Origin: Streptomyces turgidiscabies Car8
Lineage (GTDB): Bacteria; Actinomycetota; Actinomycetes; Streptomycetales; Streptomycetaceae
DNA: 42,462 nt
Reading direction: 5' to 3'
Assembly: GCF_000331005.1 (NCBI RefSeq)
Contig: NZ_AEJB01000601.1
Coordinates: forward strand, 1 to 42,462
Below are positions 22,149 through 30,773 of the stretch, in pieces. The notes under the pieces are model-generated. The model was not told where the DNA came from, ran no database searches, and saw only the letters and a program-made list of their open reading frames with translations. The position numbers were made by a program, and so were the translations under genes. Position 1 is the first letter of the stretch. Every line of letters starts with the position of its first letter.

Positions 22149-24542
22149 ATGCATCGCACCGGCGGGCCACCCGACCGACGCAGGCATCAGCCGGACGAAG
22201 CCCACGTCGACGAATCCGTCACCCTGGCTGTGACGAACGGTGACACTGTGGCCTACTGGAGCCGCGAGGCCCAGGAACTACTGGGGTACACCCCTGCGGA
22301 GATCATCGGCCGTCCCTTGGACGATCTCTTCTCCACCGACGGTACGACGTTCCGGCATCGCGACGGCAGCCTGCTCGATACGAGGGCCCACCTCAGACCG
22401 TTGCTCGACAACACACATCAGCAGCACTTCCTCGTAACGACCGTTCCGTCACCAGGGACGGGGAAGCTGCAGGACCTCATGTGGTGGATGCTGGAGCAGC
22501 AGTCTCCCTCACTCTCGATCTACGATCTTGAGGCGCGGTTGCTGTGGGCGAACGAGGCCACCCGGCGGGCGGTCGGCTTCGTCCAGAGCGAGGTCCGCGG
22601 TCGGCGTCCCACCGAGTTTCTCCGAGGTGCCGGGTTCGAGGAGGCGGAGCGACGGATCCTCCGGGTCGCTGGGACCGGGGAGCCGGAATACACCGAGGTC
22701 TTCGACGCATTCCCGCGTGAACCCAGAGCACACGCCTGGGCTGTGGACGTCTTCCCTCTCAAGGACGGGCACGGCCGGGTGCACGCGGTGGGCCTGGTGG
22801 GCAACGACTACTCCGAACAGCACCACAGCCGCGAGCGCATGGCCCTGCTCAGCGAGGCCAGGACCCGCATCGGCGCGAGCCTGGAGGTGACGGGCACCGC
22901 CCAAGAGCTCGTCGACGTGACCGTCACGGTGTCCCGCTTCGCCGACTTCGTCAGCGTTGATCTACTGGACGACGTCTTCCGCGGTGCGCTGCCCGCCCCC
23001 GATCCCCACACGGGACCTGTTTCGCTGCGACGGGCGGCACAGGGGGGCACTCGTCCGCTCCCGCCCGACGCGGTGCTCGGCATCGGCGCGATCCACACTC
23101 ATCCGCAGTCGTCCCCGGTCGCCCGCTGCCAGGCGAACGGCCGTCCGGTGCTGGACGATGCCAAGGATCCCGAGATCGTTAGGTGGCTTGCCGAGGACGC
23201 CGTCCATGCGGCGTATGTCCGCGCCTTCGGAACGCACTCCGTGCTCGCGGTGCCCATCCGGGCGCGTGGCGTGATTCTCGGGGCCACCCTTTTCCTCAGA
23301 AACTCGGCCTCCCTCGACCCGTTCAGCGCCGATGACCTGACCGTCATCGAGGATTTGGTGGCCAGGGTCGGTGTCTGCCTGGACAACGCCCGTCGGTACA
23401 CCCATGAGCGCGGCATCGCGCTGGCGCTCCAGCGGTCCTTGCTGCCCCGGGGACCGATGATCCATCCTGCTGTCGAGACAGCGTCCCGTTATGTTCCTGC
23501 GGGCGGCAGTGCCGGGGTGGGCGGCGACTGGTTCGACGTGATTCCCCTTCCCGGCGCGCGAGTCGGTCTCGTCGTCGGTGACGTCGTAGGCCACGGCATC
23601 AGCGCCTCCGCCACCATGGGCCGCCTGCGTACAGCGGTCCGCACCCTCGCCGACATCGATCTGGCGCCCGACGAGCTCCTCACCCACCTCGACGACATCG
23701 TGACCCATTCCGGGCCCCCGCAGGACATCGATGACGCCGACGACGCCTCTGCGTCGGAGATCCCGGGAGACATCGGCGCCACCTGCCTTTACGCCGTCTA
23801 CGACCCCGTCTCCGGCACCTGCTCGTTGGCCCGCGCCGGCCACCCGGCCCCGATCCTGGTGGGATCGGACGGAACGGCCCGTGTCGTCGACCTGCCCGCC
23901 GGCCCTCCCCTCGGGCTAGGGAGCCTGCCCTTCGAAACGGCAGAGTTCACGGTGCCCGAAGGAAGCCTCCTGGCTCTCTTCACCGACGGCCTCATCGAAA
24001 GTCGCCATCACGACCTCGACGAAGGCAACCGCAGGCTGTGCCAGGCACTCGCCCGGCCAGAACTCTCACTCGAAGCACTCTGCGACACGGTCCTGGACAG
24101 CCAACACCGCGCGGCTGACGGCGATGACGTCGCCCTGTTGCTGATCCGAACACGGACCCTCCGCCCGGAGAGCCTGGCTTCCTGGGACCTGCCCAGTGAT
24201 CCTGCGATCGTGTCCGAGGCACGCAAACGCACCTGCGACCGTCTCACCGAGTGGGGGCTCGAGGAGGCCTCGTTCGTTACAGAACTCGTTGTCAGCGAGT
24301 TGGTCACGAACGCCATCCGCTACGGCACCAGCCCGATCCGGCTGCGACTGATCAAGGGCCGGACACTCACCTGCGAGGTCTCCGACAGCAGCAGTACCAG
24401 CCCTCACCTGCGCAGGGCCCGGCTGAGCGACGAGGGCGGCCGCGGCCTGCTCCTGGTCGCTCAGCTCACCGAGCGGTGGGGCACTCGCCATACGCGCGCA
24501 GGCAAGACCATCTGGGCCGAACAGGTCATCCATACCGTCTGA
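22149..24542 (+). CDS. PAS-PAS-GAF-SpoIIE phosphatase-HATPase signalling protein
   Basis: This is a 797-aa multidomain regulator. A first PAS domain (about 20-90; WSREAQELLGYTPAEIIG) and a second (about 124-221; LLWANEATRRAVGF) are followed by a GAF domain (about 231-417), a PP2C/SpoIIE Ser/Thr phosphatase (about 451-668; GVGGDWFD, GDVVGHGISA, LFTDGLIESR) and a C-terminal anti-sigma-type ATPase (about 684-797; SELVTNAIRYG, EGGRGLLLV). Such proteins are numerous in Streptomyces and act in partner-switching control of alternative sigma factors. No cognate anti-anti-sigma gene is adjacent, so it works in trans. The ATG at 22149 is chosen; the frame opens further upstream inside the TetR gene. 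Confidence 0.88.
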   Translation: MHRTGGPPDRRRHQPDEAHVDESVTLAVTNGDTVAYWSREAQELLGYTPAEIIGRPLDDLFSTDGTTFRHRDGSLLDTRAHLRPLLDNTHQQHFLVTTVPSPGTGKLQDLMWWMLEQQSPSLSIYDLEARLLWANEATRRAVGFVQSEVRGRRPTEFLRGAGFEEAERRILRVAGTGEPEYTEVFDAFPREPRAHAWAVDVFPLKDGHGRVHAVGLVGNDYSEQHHSRERMALLSEARTRIGASLEVTGTAQELVDVTVTVSRFADFVSVDLLDDVFRGALPAPDPHTGPVSLRRAAQGGTRPLPPDAVLGIGAIHTHPQSSPVARCQANGRPVLDDAKDPEIVRWLAEDAVHAAYVRAFGTHSVLAVPIRARGVILGATLFLRNSASLDPFSADDLTVIEDLVARVGVCLDNARRYTHERGIALALQRSLLPRGPMIHPAVETASRYVPAGGSAGVGGDWFDVIPLPGARVGLVVGDVVGHGISASATMGRLRTAVRTLADIDLAPDELLTHLDDIVTHSGPPQDIDDADDASASEIPGDIGATCLYAVYDPVSGTCSLARAGHPAPILVGSDGTARVVDLPAGPPLGLGSLPFETAEFTVPEGSLLALFTDGLIESRHHDLDEGNRRLCQALARPELSLEALCDTVLDSQHRAADGDDVALLLIRTRTLRPESLASWDLPSDPAIVSEARKRTCDRLTEWGLEEASFVTELVVSELVTNAIRYGTSPIRLRLIKGRTLTCEVSDSSSTSPHLRRARLSDEGGRGLLLVAQLTERWGTRHTRAGKTIWAEQVIHTV

Positions 24543-24568
24543 GTCGACGCCCGCCCGCCGCGCGACTA

Positions 24569-24590
24569 CGCCCGAGAACGGGAGCGGGCG
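24569..24590. terminator. Weak bidirectional hairpin between convergent genes
   Basis: CGCCCG (24569-24574) pairs with CGGGCG (24585-24590), followed by CTTTG on the plus strand, between the SpoIIE-type gene and the convergent membrane-protein gene. The stem is short. Confidence 0.3.
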
Positions 24591-24610
24591 CTTTGCCGAC
24601 CAATGTTCGG

Positions 24611-25912
24611 CTATGCCGCCGGGACCGCGACCCGGGTCGGTTTGTCTTCGCCGACGGGGATGCGGTGCAGCCCCTTACGGTCGTACCAGCCGGTCACGCC
24701 GAACCCGAACAATGCGGCCGCTGCGAGACCGACAGCCATCATGACCCAGCCCCGGGTCAGGCCCGCGTCGCCTTGTGCGCCGTAGTAGAGGATCGAACGG
24801 ACGCCACCGGTGATCTGCCGCAACGGCTCGAACTCCGCGAGGAAGCGGTAGAAGCCGGGAAGCGCCTCGATCGGCGTCGTGGCGCCGGCCGTCGGCACCG
24901 CCATCGCGATGAAGACCAGCGTGACAAGCAGCATGCCGGGCGTTCCGAAGACGGCGAGGAGGGTGAGCGCGCCGATCCCGGCGACGGCGATGGCGGCCAC
25001 CGAGTACAGCCACAGCAGCGGCAGATGCGAGGCGTCCATGCCCATGATGCCGACCGCTCCAGCCATGACCAGGGTGCCCATCAGCAGGGACAGGGCCGCC
25101 ATGAGGGTGCTGGCGATGGCGAGGGTCTGCACCCTGGTCGCCCGGATCAGCGGGCGGTGCAGGCGCAGCGGGCCCATGTCGTTGTGGCTGTAGCCGAGGG
25201 CGTGGTCCACTTGGCCGCTGATCACATTGGCGGAGAGCATGCCGCAGACCACCAGGACGAGCGCGTAGTAGAACGCCGTCAGGCCCAGACCGCTGTCCGA
25301 GTCGAGCGGATGCCCATCCTGCACCGTGACGGCGGCCGGGTCGGCGAGCAGGACGCGCGCCGCGGCGGGCAGCTTCGCCTCTTCGGGCCCGCTCTGCGCG
25401 GTCAGTTCCTGGCCTATGTGGAGTGAGGCACTCTCGGCTGCCTGGGTTGTCGCGGTCCGCGCCAGACCGGAGCCCAGGCTGCCGGCGGACTGGTTGGTCA
25501 GCACCGTCAGCGTCGGACGCACCGGGGTCCCGGTCGCGGTGCCGGTCAGGGCGGTGGTGGCAGAGGTGAAGTCACCGGGGACGACGAGCGCGCCGAACAG
25601 CTTGCCCTGGCCGAGTTCCTCCCTCATCTCCTTCTCGTCCATCACCTTCCACTCGATCCTGTCTCCACCAACGGTGGAGGTCATGATCGACCGGGTTACC
25701 TGCGCCCCCAGATTGACCTGTTTCCCTCCGACGACCGCCCCCTGGTCGGCGTTGACGAGGCCCACGGGCAGCTTGTGCAGGTGGCCCACCGGATCGACGT
25801 TGGCGCCTATATAGAGAACCGCGAACAGCAGGGCCAGGGTGCCCACGATGGCGCCGTTGACGATCCACAGGCCTCGGGCCCGCAATACGCGGAAGGGATG
25901 AAACCCATCCAT
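24611..25912 (-). CDS. YhgE/Pip-like (DUF3533) multi-pass membrane protein
   Basis: This is a 433-aa protein. It has one hydrophobic segment near the N-terminus (about 14-36), a long exported region (about 40-210) containing VGLVNADQGAVVGGKQVNLG, LFGALVVPGDF and LTVLTNQS, and then about six C-terminal membrane segments, ending in a short basic tail. This layout and the VNAD.GA motif are typical of YhgE/Pip- and ABC-2-like export proteins. The ATG at 25912 follows GGAG; an ATG seven codons upstream has none. It is isolated from an ATPase gene, so a stand-alone role in export or envelope function is possible. The substrate is unknown. Confidence 0.82.
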   Translation of the reverse strand: MDGFHPFRVLRARGLWIVNGAIVGTLALLFAVLYIGANVDPVGHLHKLPVGLVNADQGAVVGGKQVNLGAQVTRSIMTSTVGGDRIEWKVMDEKEMREELGQGKLFGALVVPGDFTSATTALTGTATGTPVRPTLTVLTNQSAGSLGSGLARTATTQAAESASLHIGQELTAQSGPEEAKLPAAARVLLADPAAVTVQDGHPLDSDSGLGLTAFYYALVLVVCGMLSANVISGQVDHALGYSHNDMGPLRLHRPLIRATRVQTLAIASTLMAALSLLMGTLVMAGAVGIMGMDASHLPLLWLYSVAAIAVAGIGALTLLAVFGTPGMLLVTLVFIAMAVPTAGATTPIEALPGFYRFLAEFEPLRQITGGVRSILYYGAQGDAGLTRGWVMMAVGLAAAALFGFGVTGWYDRKGLHRIPVGEDKPTRVAVPAA

Positions 25913-26055
25913 GACGAACTCCAGTTTCTGCAAAGGACTACGGGGAGAAAGGCTGGAGGAGCGTCAGCGCGGATCCATCACTCGGCCTCTCAGGAGGCTC
26001 CCCGACCATGGGTCGGCTCCCAAGGTTGATCAACTGCCGGGTCATGGGTAGGCGC

Positions 26056-26826
26056 TCACACCACCCTCACGAAGTCCAGGAACCTGGCGGAGTAGTCGGC
26101 GTCGCCGGAGATCCGCAGGTCCCGATGGCGCCAGTCGGCGCGGTGAGTGGACCATTCCGGGAAATCGACGGCCCGTCCGGTGATCGCGGCAACCGGCTTG
26201 TCCGACGGTCCGGCCTTCACCACGGCGCCCGGCCCCACGGTCCAGATGCCCCCGCCCGGACCTTCCAGCTCGATCGTGACGGGGCGGTCGAACCACTCCG
26301 GACGGGCCGACTTCAGTTGGTTCCTCAGGACGGCGAACATCCACTCCAGCACCACGGCCATCCGGTTCGCGTCGGTGCCCGGAACCGGACGCCCCAGCGC
26401 GGGAGCGATGTCGTGGCGGAGATGGGTGTGATGGTCGAACGTCATCGCGCCGGCGATCATCACCCCGCCCGGGTACCAGCCGAGCTCGGCCATCGGCATA
26501 CGCATCCAGTCGAGGGGCAGCCGGGCGGCGACGCCGATCATCCGGCTCCAGCGTTCGTACTCGGCGAGCGTCTGTGAAACCGGCTGGCCGCGACGCTGGT
26601 CAACGAACAAATCGTTGGTCCGCTCGAGGTCCCTCATGCGCATCATGGTCACTACGGAGGGCGTGAAGAAGGAGCGGCATGTGGCGGCGACATGCGCCAC
26701 CACGTCCTGCACGCGCCATCCGGCCGCAGCGCTCGCCGCGAGCCATTCCTTCTCGTCCAGTTCCCCGCAGAAGCGCAGCCACTCGGCGCGCTCCAGGCGG
26801 AAGGCTTCCGCACGGTCAGGCTTCAT
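26056..26826 (-). CDS. Mycothiol-dependent maleylpyruvate-isomerase-fold protein
   Basis: This 256-aa protein has the DinB-like N-terminal domain of mycothiol-dependent maleylpyruvate isomerases: GWRVQDVVAHVAA (about residues 36-48, with a metal-binding His) and FDHHTHLRHDI (about 130-140), which supplies further metal ligands. A C-terminal domain follows (DRPVTIELEGPGGG, ISGDADYSARFLDFVRV). Members isomerise or detoxify using mycothiol, the actinobacterial thiol. AAAGGA lies upstream of the ATG. A role in gentisate-type ring-fission metabolism is possible, but many paralogs have other or unknown roles and no gentisate dioxygenase is nearby. Confidence 0.82.
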   Translation of the reverse strand: MKPDRAEAFRLERAEWLRFCGELDEKEWLAASAAAGWRVQDVVAHVAATCRSFFTPSVVTMMRMRDLERTNDLFVDQRRGQPVSQTLAEYERWSRMIGVAARLPLDWMRMPMAELGWYPGGVMIAGAMTFDHHTHLRHDIAPALGRPVPGTDANRMAVVLEWMFAVLRNQLKSARPEWFDRPVTIELEGPGGGIWTVGPGAVVKAGPSDKPVAAITGRAVDFPEWSTHRADWRHRDLRISGDADYSARFLDFVRVV

Positions 26827-26982
26827 CGGTGATCCTTTCGCCGGCCCTCGGGCCCGCTCCCGCGAAGGCGGGGGTCCGCCGTGTTCTGCGGTATCGGCCG
26901 GCCGGTGGTTTCGTTGACGTGGTGGATGTGAGACTCAAGGCCTCGTGCAACCCTCGGCAGCATCGCGACCTGCCCGCCCGGC

Positions 26983-28392
26983 TCACATGAGCCGTCGCAG
27001 TATGCGGTCCTTGCGGCGGGTGAAGGGCGGGTAGGACACGCGCAGGGTGTCGGGCTTCAGCGGCTTGTCGAGGACGGACTTGGTGTGGCTGAAGGCGTCC
27101 AGGGAGTACAAGCCGTGGTAGCGGCCCATGCCGCTCTCGCCGACGCCTCCGAACGGCAGCCCTGGCACGGCCAGTTGGGCGGTCGGAACGCCGAAGGCCA
27201 GGCCCCCGGAGGAAGTTTCCGCGATCAGCCGCCGCTTGGAACGCTTGGACGCGGTGAAGGCGTACAGGGCCAGCGGCTTGTCCCGCCCGGTGATGAAGGC
27301 GATGGCGGCGTCCAGGTCGGGGACTCGGACGATGGGCAGGATGGGACCGAAGATCTCGTCGCGCATCACGGCCGAGCCGGGGTCGACATCGGCCAGGACG
27401 GTGGGGGCGATGTAGCGGGCGTCACGGTCGTGGTCGCCGCCGACGACGGTCCGGCCGTCGCCCAGCAGGCCGGTCAGCCGGTCGAAGTGGCGCTCGTTGA
27501 TGATGTTGCCGTAGTCGTGGCTGCGGGCCGGATCGGTGCCGTACATCTCACGGATCGCATCGCGCAGGTGCGCCTCGATCCCGGTGCCCGCCTCGCCTAT
27601 CGCGAGGACGTAGTCGGGGGCGACGCAGGTCTGGCCCGCGTTCATGAACTTGCCCCAGGCGATACGGCGGGCAGCCGTCGCGAGGTCGGCGCCCGGTTCG
27701 ACGACGGCCGGGCTCTTGCCGCCCAACTCCAGAGCGACCGGGGTGAGATGACGGGCCGCCGCCGCCATGACGATACGTCCGACCGTGCCGTTGCCGGTGT
27801 AGAAGATGTGGTCGAACCGCTGCTCCAGCAGCGCGGTCGTCTCCGGCACGCCTCCCTCGACGACGGCCACGGCCCGCGGGTCCAGGACCCGGGGCAGCCA
27901 GTGGGCGAGCACGGCCGACGTCGCCGGAGCCACCTCACTCGGCTTGAGGACCACGCAGTTCCCGGCGGCCAGCGCACCGATGACCGGCGCCAGAGCCAGA
28001 TTCACCGGGTAGTTCCAGGGAGCGATGACCAGCACCGTGCCCAGCGGCTCACGCACCGTCCAGGCGCGGCCCGGCATGAGTGACAGCGGCACGGAGACCC
28101 TGGACGGACGCAGCCACCGGTCGAGATGACGCAGGGTGTGGTCGATCTCCCTGACAAGGAAGCCGATCTCCATCATGTGCGACTCGGTCGGGCTCTTGCC
28201 GAGGTCCGTGTGCAGCGCCTCCTCGAAGACGTCCTGATGCTCGGTCAGCAGGGTGCGCAGCGCCCGCAGCTGCTGCTTCCGCCAGGCCACGGGCCTGGTA
28301 CGGCCGGTGTTGAAGGTGGCACGCAGCCTGGTCACGGTTTCCGTAGCGTGATCTGTCGAGGGGGCGACATCCACGTAAGTGTCTTGGCTCAT
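26983..28392 (-). CDS. ALDH3-type aldehyde dehydrogenase (coniferyl/fatty aldehyde dehydrogenase-like)
   Basis: This 469-aa ALDH has APWNYPVNLAL, VVLKPSEVAP, YTGNGTVGR, the general base Glu in VALELGGKSP, the catalytic Cys in NAGQTCVAPD, EIFGPILPI and GVGESGMGRYHG, ending in a basic segment (RRKDRILRRLM). The short length and C-terminus fit class 3 enzymes that use long-chain or phenylpropenoid aldehydes. The ATG at 28392 is chosen; ATG at 28404 is also possible and neither has a clear ribosome site, so initiation may be close to the transcript start. A 29-bp palindrome lies 12 bp upstream and a TetR gene diverges, giving a typical aldehyde-responsive pair. Confidence 0.88.
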   Translation of the reverse strand: MSQDTYVDVAPSTDHATETVTRLRATFNTGRTRPVAWRKQQLRALRTLLTEHQDVFEEALHTDLGKSPTESHMMEIGFLVREIDHTLRHLDRWLRPSRVSVPLSLMPGRAWTVREPLGTVLVIAPWNYPVNLALAPVIGALAAGNCVVLKPSEVAPATSAVLAHWLPRVLDPRAVAVVEGGVPETTALLEQRFDHIFYTGNGTVGRIVMAAAARHLTPVALELGGKSPAVVEPGADLATAARRIAWGKFMNAGQTCVAPDYVLAIGEAGTGIEAHLRDAIREMYGTDPARSHDYGNIINERHFDRLTGLLGDGRTVVGGDHDRDARYIAPTVLADVDPGSAVMRDEIFGPILPIVRVPDLDAAIAFITGRDKPLALYAFTASKRSKRRLIAETSSGGLAFGVPTAQLAVPGLPFGGVGESGMGRYHGLYSLDAFSHTKSVLDKPLKPDTLRVSYPPFTRRKDRILRRLM

Positions 28393-28404
28393 GTGGATGA
28401 GCAT

Positions 28405-28433
28405 ATACGAAACGGAGCCACTTCGTTTCGTAT
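28405..28433. promoter_or_regulatory. 29-bp near-perfect operator between ALDH3 and TetR genes
   Basis: ATACGAAACGGAG (28405-28417) and CTTCGTTTCGTAT (28421-28433) are reverse complements except for one position, around CCA. The site is immediately upstream of the ALDH start and between two divergent genes. Its size and symmetry are typical of TetR-family operators. TACACT on the minus strand (about 28436-28441) could be the ALDH -10 element. Confidence 0.8.
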
Positions 28434-28552
28434 GAGTGTAAGCTTTGGCGTGTGACGTCTCCCACGCATCCCAAACTCGTCGAACGACTCCCCGATCAAC
28501 TCTTCCGGCGCCCTGACACCGACGCCTCCCGCATGTCCGATGGAGCCGGCCG

Positions 28553-29170
28553 ATGACCGGGTCGCCGGGGCGCCGGGGGCGTCCTCGCGATGCCACCCGC
28601 GACCGTGCGTTGCTGGACGCGACGCTGGCCATCCTGGGCGAGATCGGTTACGGCGGGCTCACCACCGCTGCGGTGGCGGCCCGCGCCGGAGTCTCCACCG
28701 CCACTCTCTACCGCCGCTGGCCGTCCAAGGAGGGCCTGGTCGTGGCCGCCGCCGCGGCCTACGCCCAGGAGCTCACTTCGGCCACGGACACCGGCACCCT
28801 CGCAGGGGACCTGCGGGCTCTGCTCCGGGACAAGGCCGCCTCCATGACCGGGAAGGAGGGAGGGGTGCTGCGGTCCTTGATCGCCGAGGCTGCGAACAAC
28901 GTGCCTTTGGCCGAGGCGCTCACCAACAGCTTCGTGACGCCCGTGCGCCAACTTGCGGTGGAGATCGTGCACCACGCGGTGGCCCGGGGTGAGATCTCAC
29001 CGGTCGAGCATGCCGACCTCCTGGGCGACCTGGTGATCGGCCCCATGATGAGCAAGTTCTTCCTCACCCCGCGGATGCCGGACGAGGTGGATGCGGCGGC
29101 CGCCGCGGAGACGGCCGACCGCCTGCTGCCCTTCCTCCTGCGCGCCGTCGGCGGCACTGAGCAGCGGTGA
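28553..29170 (+). CDS. TetR/AcrR-family transcriptional regulator
   Basis: This 205-aa protein has an N-terminal RGRPRDATRDRALLDATLA helix and the helix-turn-helix LTTAAVAARAGVSTATLYRRW (split at the turn) near residues 38-58, then PSKEGLV. The C-terminal domain is of the TetR_C type seen with aldehyde dehydrogenase or efflux targets (FVTPVRQLAVEIVHHA). GGAG lies about 8 nt before the ATG. It diverges from the ALDH3 gene with the 29-bp palindrome between them, so autoregulation plus repression of the ALDH gene is the simplest model. Confidence 0.9.
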   Translation: MTGSPGRRGRPRDATRDRALLDATLAILGEIGYGGLTTAAVAARAGVSTATLYRRWPSKEGLVVAAAAAYAQELTSATDTGTLAGDLRALLRDKAASMTGKEGGVLRSLIAEAANNVPLAEALTNSFVTPVRQLAVEIVHHAVARGEISPVEHADLLGDLVIGPMMSKFFLTPRMPDEVDAAAAAETADRLLPFLLRAVGGTEQR

Positions 29171-29191
29171 GCGCGGGCCGCACCGAGCGCG

Positions 29192-30661
29192 TCAGGCGTC
29201 GGCTGTCGCCGAGGCGTGGGCCGCCCGCACCGCGATCTTGTCGATCTTTCCTACCGCGTTCTTGGGGATGGCCTCCTCCACGAAGTAGGAGATCGGCCGC
29301 TTGTAGCCGCTGAGCCTGCGCGCACAGAGCGCTTCCAGCCCTGCCGGATCGACCGTCCGACCGGGTCGCGGCTGCACGTAGGCGACGACGACCTCTCCCC
29401 ACTTTTCGTCGGGTACACCGATCACGGCCACCTCGAGGACGGACGGATCGCCGGCCAGGACGTCCTCGATCTCCTTGGGGTAGATGTTCTCCCCACCACG
29501 GATGATGATGTCTTTCGAGCGCCCGACCAGGGTCAGATACCCGTCGGCGTCGAGGTGGCCGACATCACCGGTGTGCAACCACCCGTCGACGACGGTCCGG
29601 GCTGTTTCGTCCGGGCGCCCCAGGTAGCCGCGCATGATGTTGGCGCCTCTGACGAGGATCTCGCCGTTCTCTCCCGGTCCCTGCGCGGTACCGCTCTCGT
29701 CCACGATGCGAATCTCCTGCCCCGGGAAGGGAAGCCCCACCGTCCCGGCGCGTCGGGGACCGGCGATGGGGTTGACGGTGCAGGCACAGGTGGTCTCGGA
29801 CAGCCCATATCCCTCAATGAGCGGGAACCCGTACCGGGCCTCGAACCGAATCAGCAGTTCAGCCGAAGCGGGTGCCGAGCCACAGATACCGAACCGCACG
29901 GACGAGGTGTCGGGCCGCACGGCGTCCGGCAGGGCCGCGAGCATGTTGTAGATGGTGGGAACAGCACTGAAGAAGGTGGGGCGCTCACGCTCGACGACGT
30001 CGAAGAAGGTGTGGGGGTCGAACCGGTCCGCGATGACCACCCCGGCGCCCGCAAGCAGCGGCGTGAGCACGCCGACCACGACGCCGTTGACGTGGAAGAG
30101 CGGCAGGATCAGCAGGCTCCGGTCGGCCGGCCCCAACTCGAGCGCCGTGCGCGCCATGTCGGTCATGGCGTCGATGTTGGCGTGGTCGAGCATCACGCCT
30201 TTCGGAACCCCGGTGGTGCCGCTGGTGTAGATGAGCAGGGCCATCGCGGAGAGGTCCGGATCCGGTGCGCGGTCTCTCTTCGCGCTCTCTTCGCGCAGGT
30301 CGGCGACGGCGAGCGTGATGATGCCGCCTTCAGCGGTCGTGCCGTCCTCGACCACGACCAGGCGGGCGCCGGAGTCCTTCAGCTGTCGCCCGACCTCGGC
30401 GTCGGTCAGCTTCGGATTGACCGGTGTGACCGTGGCGCCGAGCCGCCAGGACGCGAACAGCAGGAGGACGAATTCGACGCGGTTCGTCAGTTTGAGGGCC
30501 ACGACGTCACCGGACCCGATCCCAAGGTCCTGGAGGTGTCGTGCTGCCCCTCGGACACGGTGCAGAAACTGCGTGTTGGTCAGCGACTGACGACCATCGG
30601 AGACCGACGGTCCGTCAGGGTCGAGTTCGGCACGGCGGTCGGGCAGCGAGGCGAAATCCAT
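29192..30661 (-). CDS. AMP-binding acyl-CoA ligase (aryl/fatty acid type)
   Basis: This 489-aa adenylate-forming ligase has the P-loop-like LIYTSGTTGVPKG, the A5 segment EGYGLSETTC, the hinge region TGDVGHLDADGYL and GRSKDIIIRGGENIYPKEIE, and the C-terminal catalytic Lys in PKNAVGKIDK. It converts a carboxylic acid, ATP and CoA to the acyl-CoA. Many proteins of this length in actinomycetes are feruloyl-, coumaroyl- or fatty-acyl-CoA synthetases; the substrate is unresolved. The ATG at 30661 is chosen. It is the last gene of the nine-gene minus-strand run and is convergent with the TetR gene. Confidence 0.9.
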   Translation of the reverse strand: MDFASLPDRRAELDPDGPSVSDGRQSLTNTQFLHRVRGAARHLQDLGIGSGDVVALKLTNRVEFVLLLFASWRLGATVTPVNPKLTDAEVGRQLKDSGARLVVVEDGTTAEGGIITLAVADLREESAKRDRAPDPDLSAMALLIYTSGTTGVPKGVMLDHANIDAMTDMARTALELGPADRSLLILPLFHVNGVVVGVLTPLLAGAGVVIADRFDPHTFFDVVERERPTFFSAVPTIYNMLAALPDAVRPDTSSVRFGICGSAPASAELLIRFEARYGFPLIEGYGLSETTCACTVNPIAGPRRAGTVGLPFPGQEIRIVDESGTAQGPGENGEILVRGANIMRGYLGRPDETARTVVDGWLHTGDVGHLDADGYLTLVGRSKDIIIRGGENIYPKEIEDVLAGDPSVLEVAVIGVPDEKWGEVVVAYVQPRPGRTVDPAGLEALCARRLSGYKRPISYFVEEAIPKNAVGKIDKIAVRAAHASATADA

Positions 30662-30773
30662 GGCGGTATACCTGTCCTGGGTGAAGTGCCATCCGGTCAA
30701 GGAGCCGAAGTGGCCGACGTCGTATGCGGGCTGGGGCATGCCGGGACGGCAGGGTCGTCCCGTGCTGTCTGCT

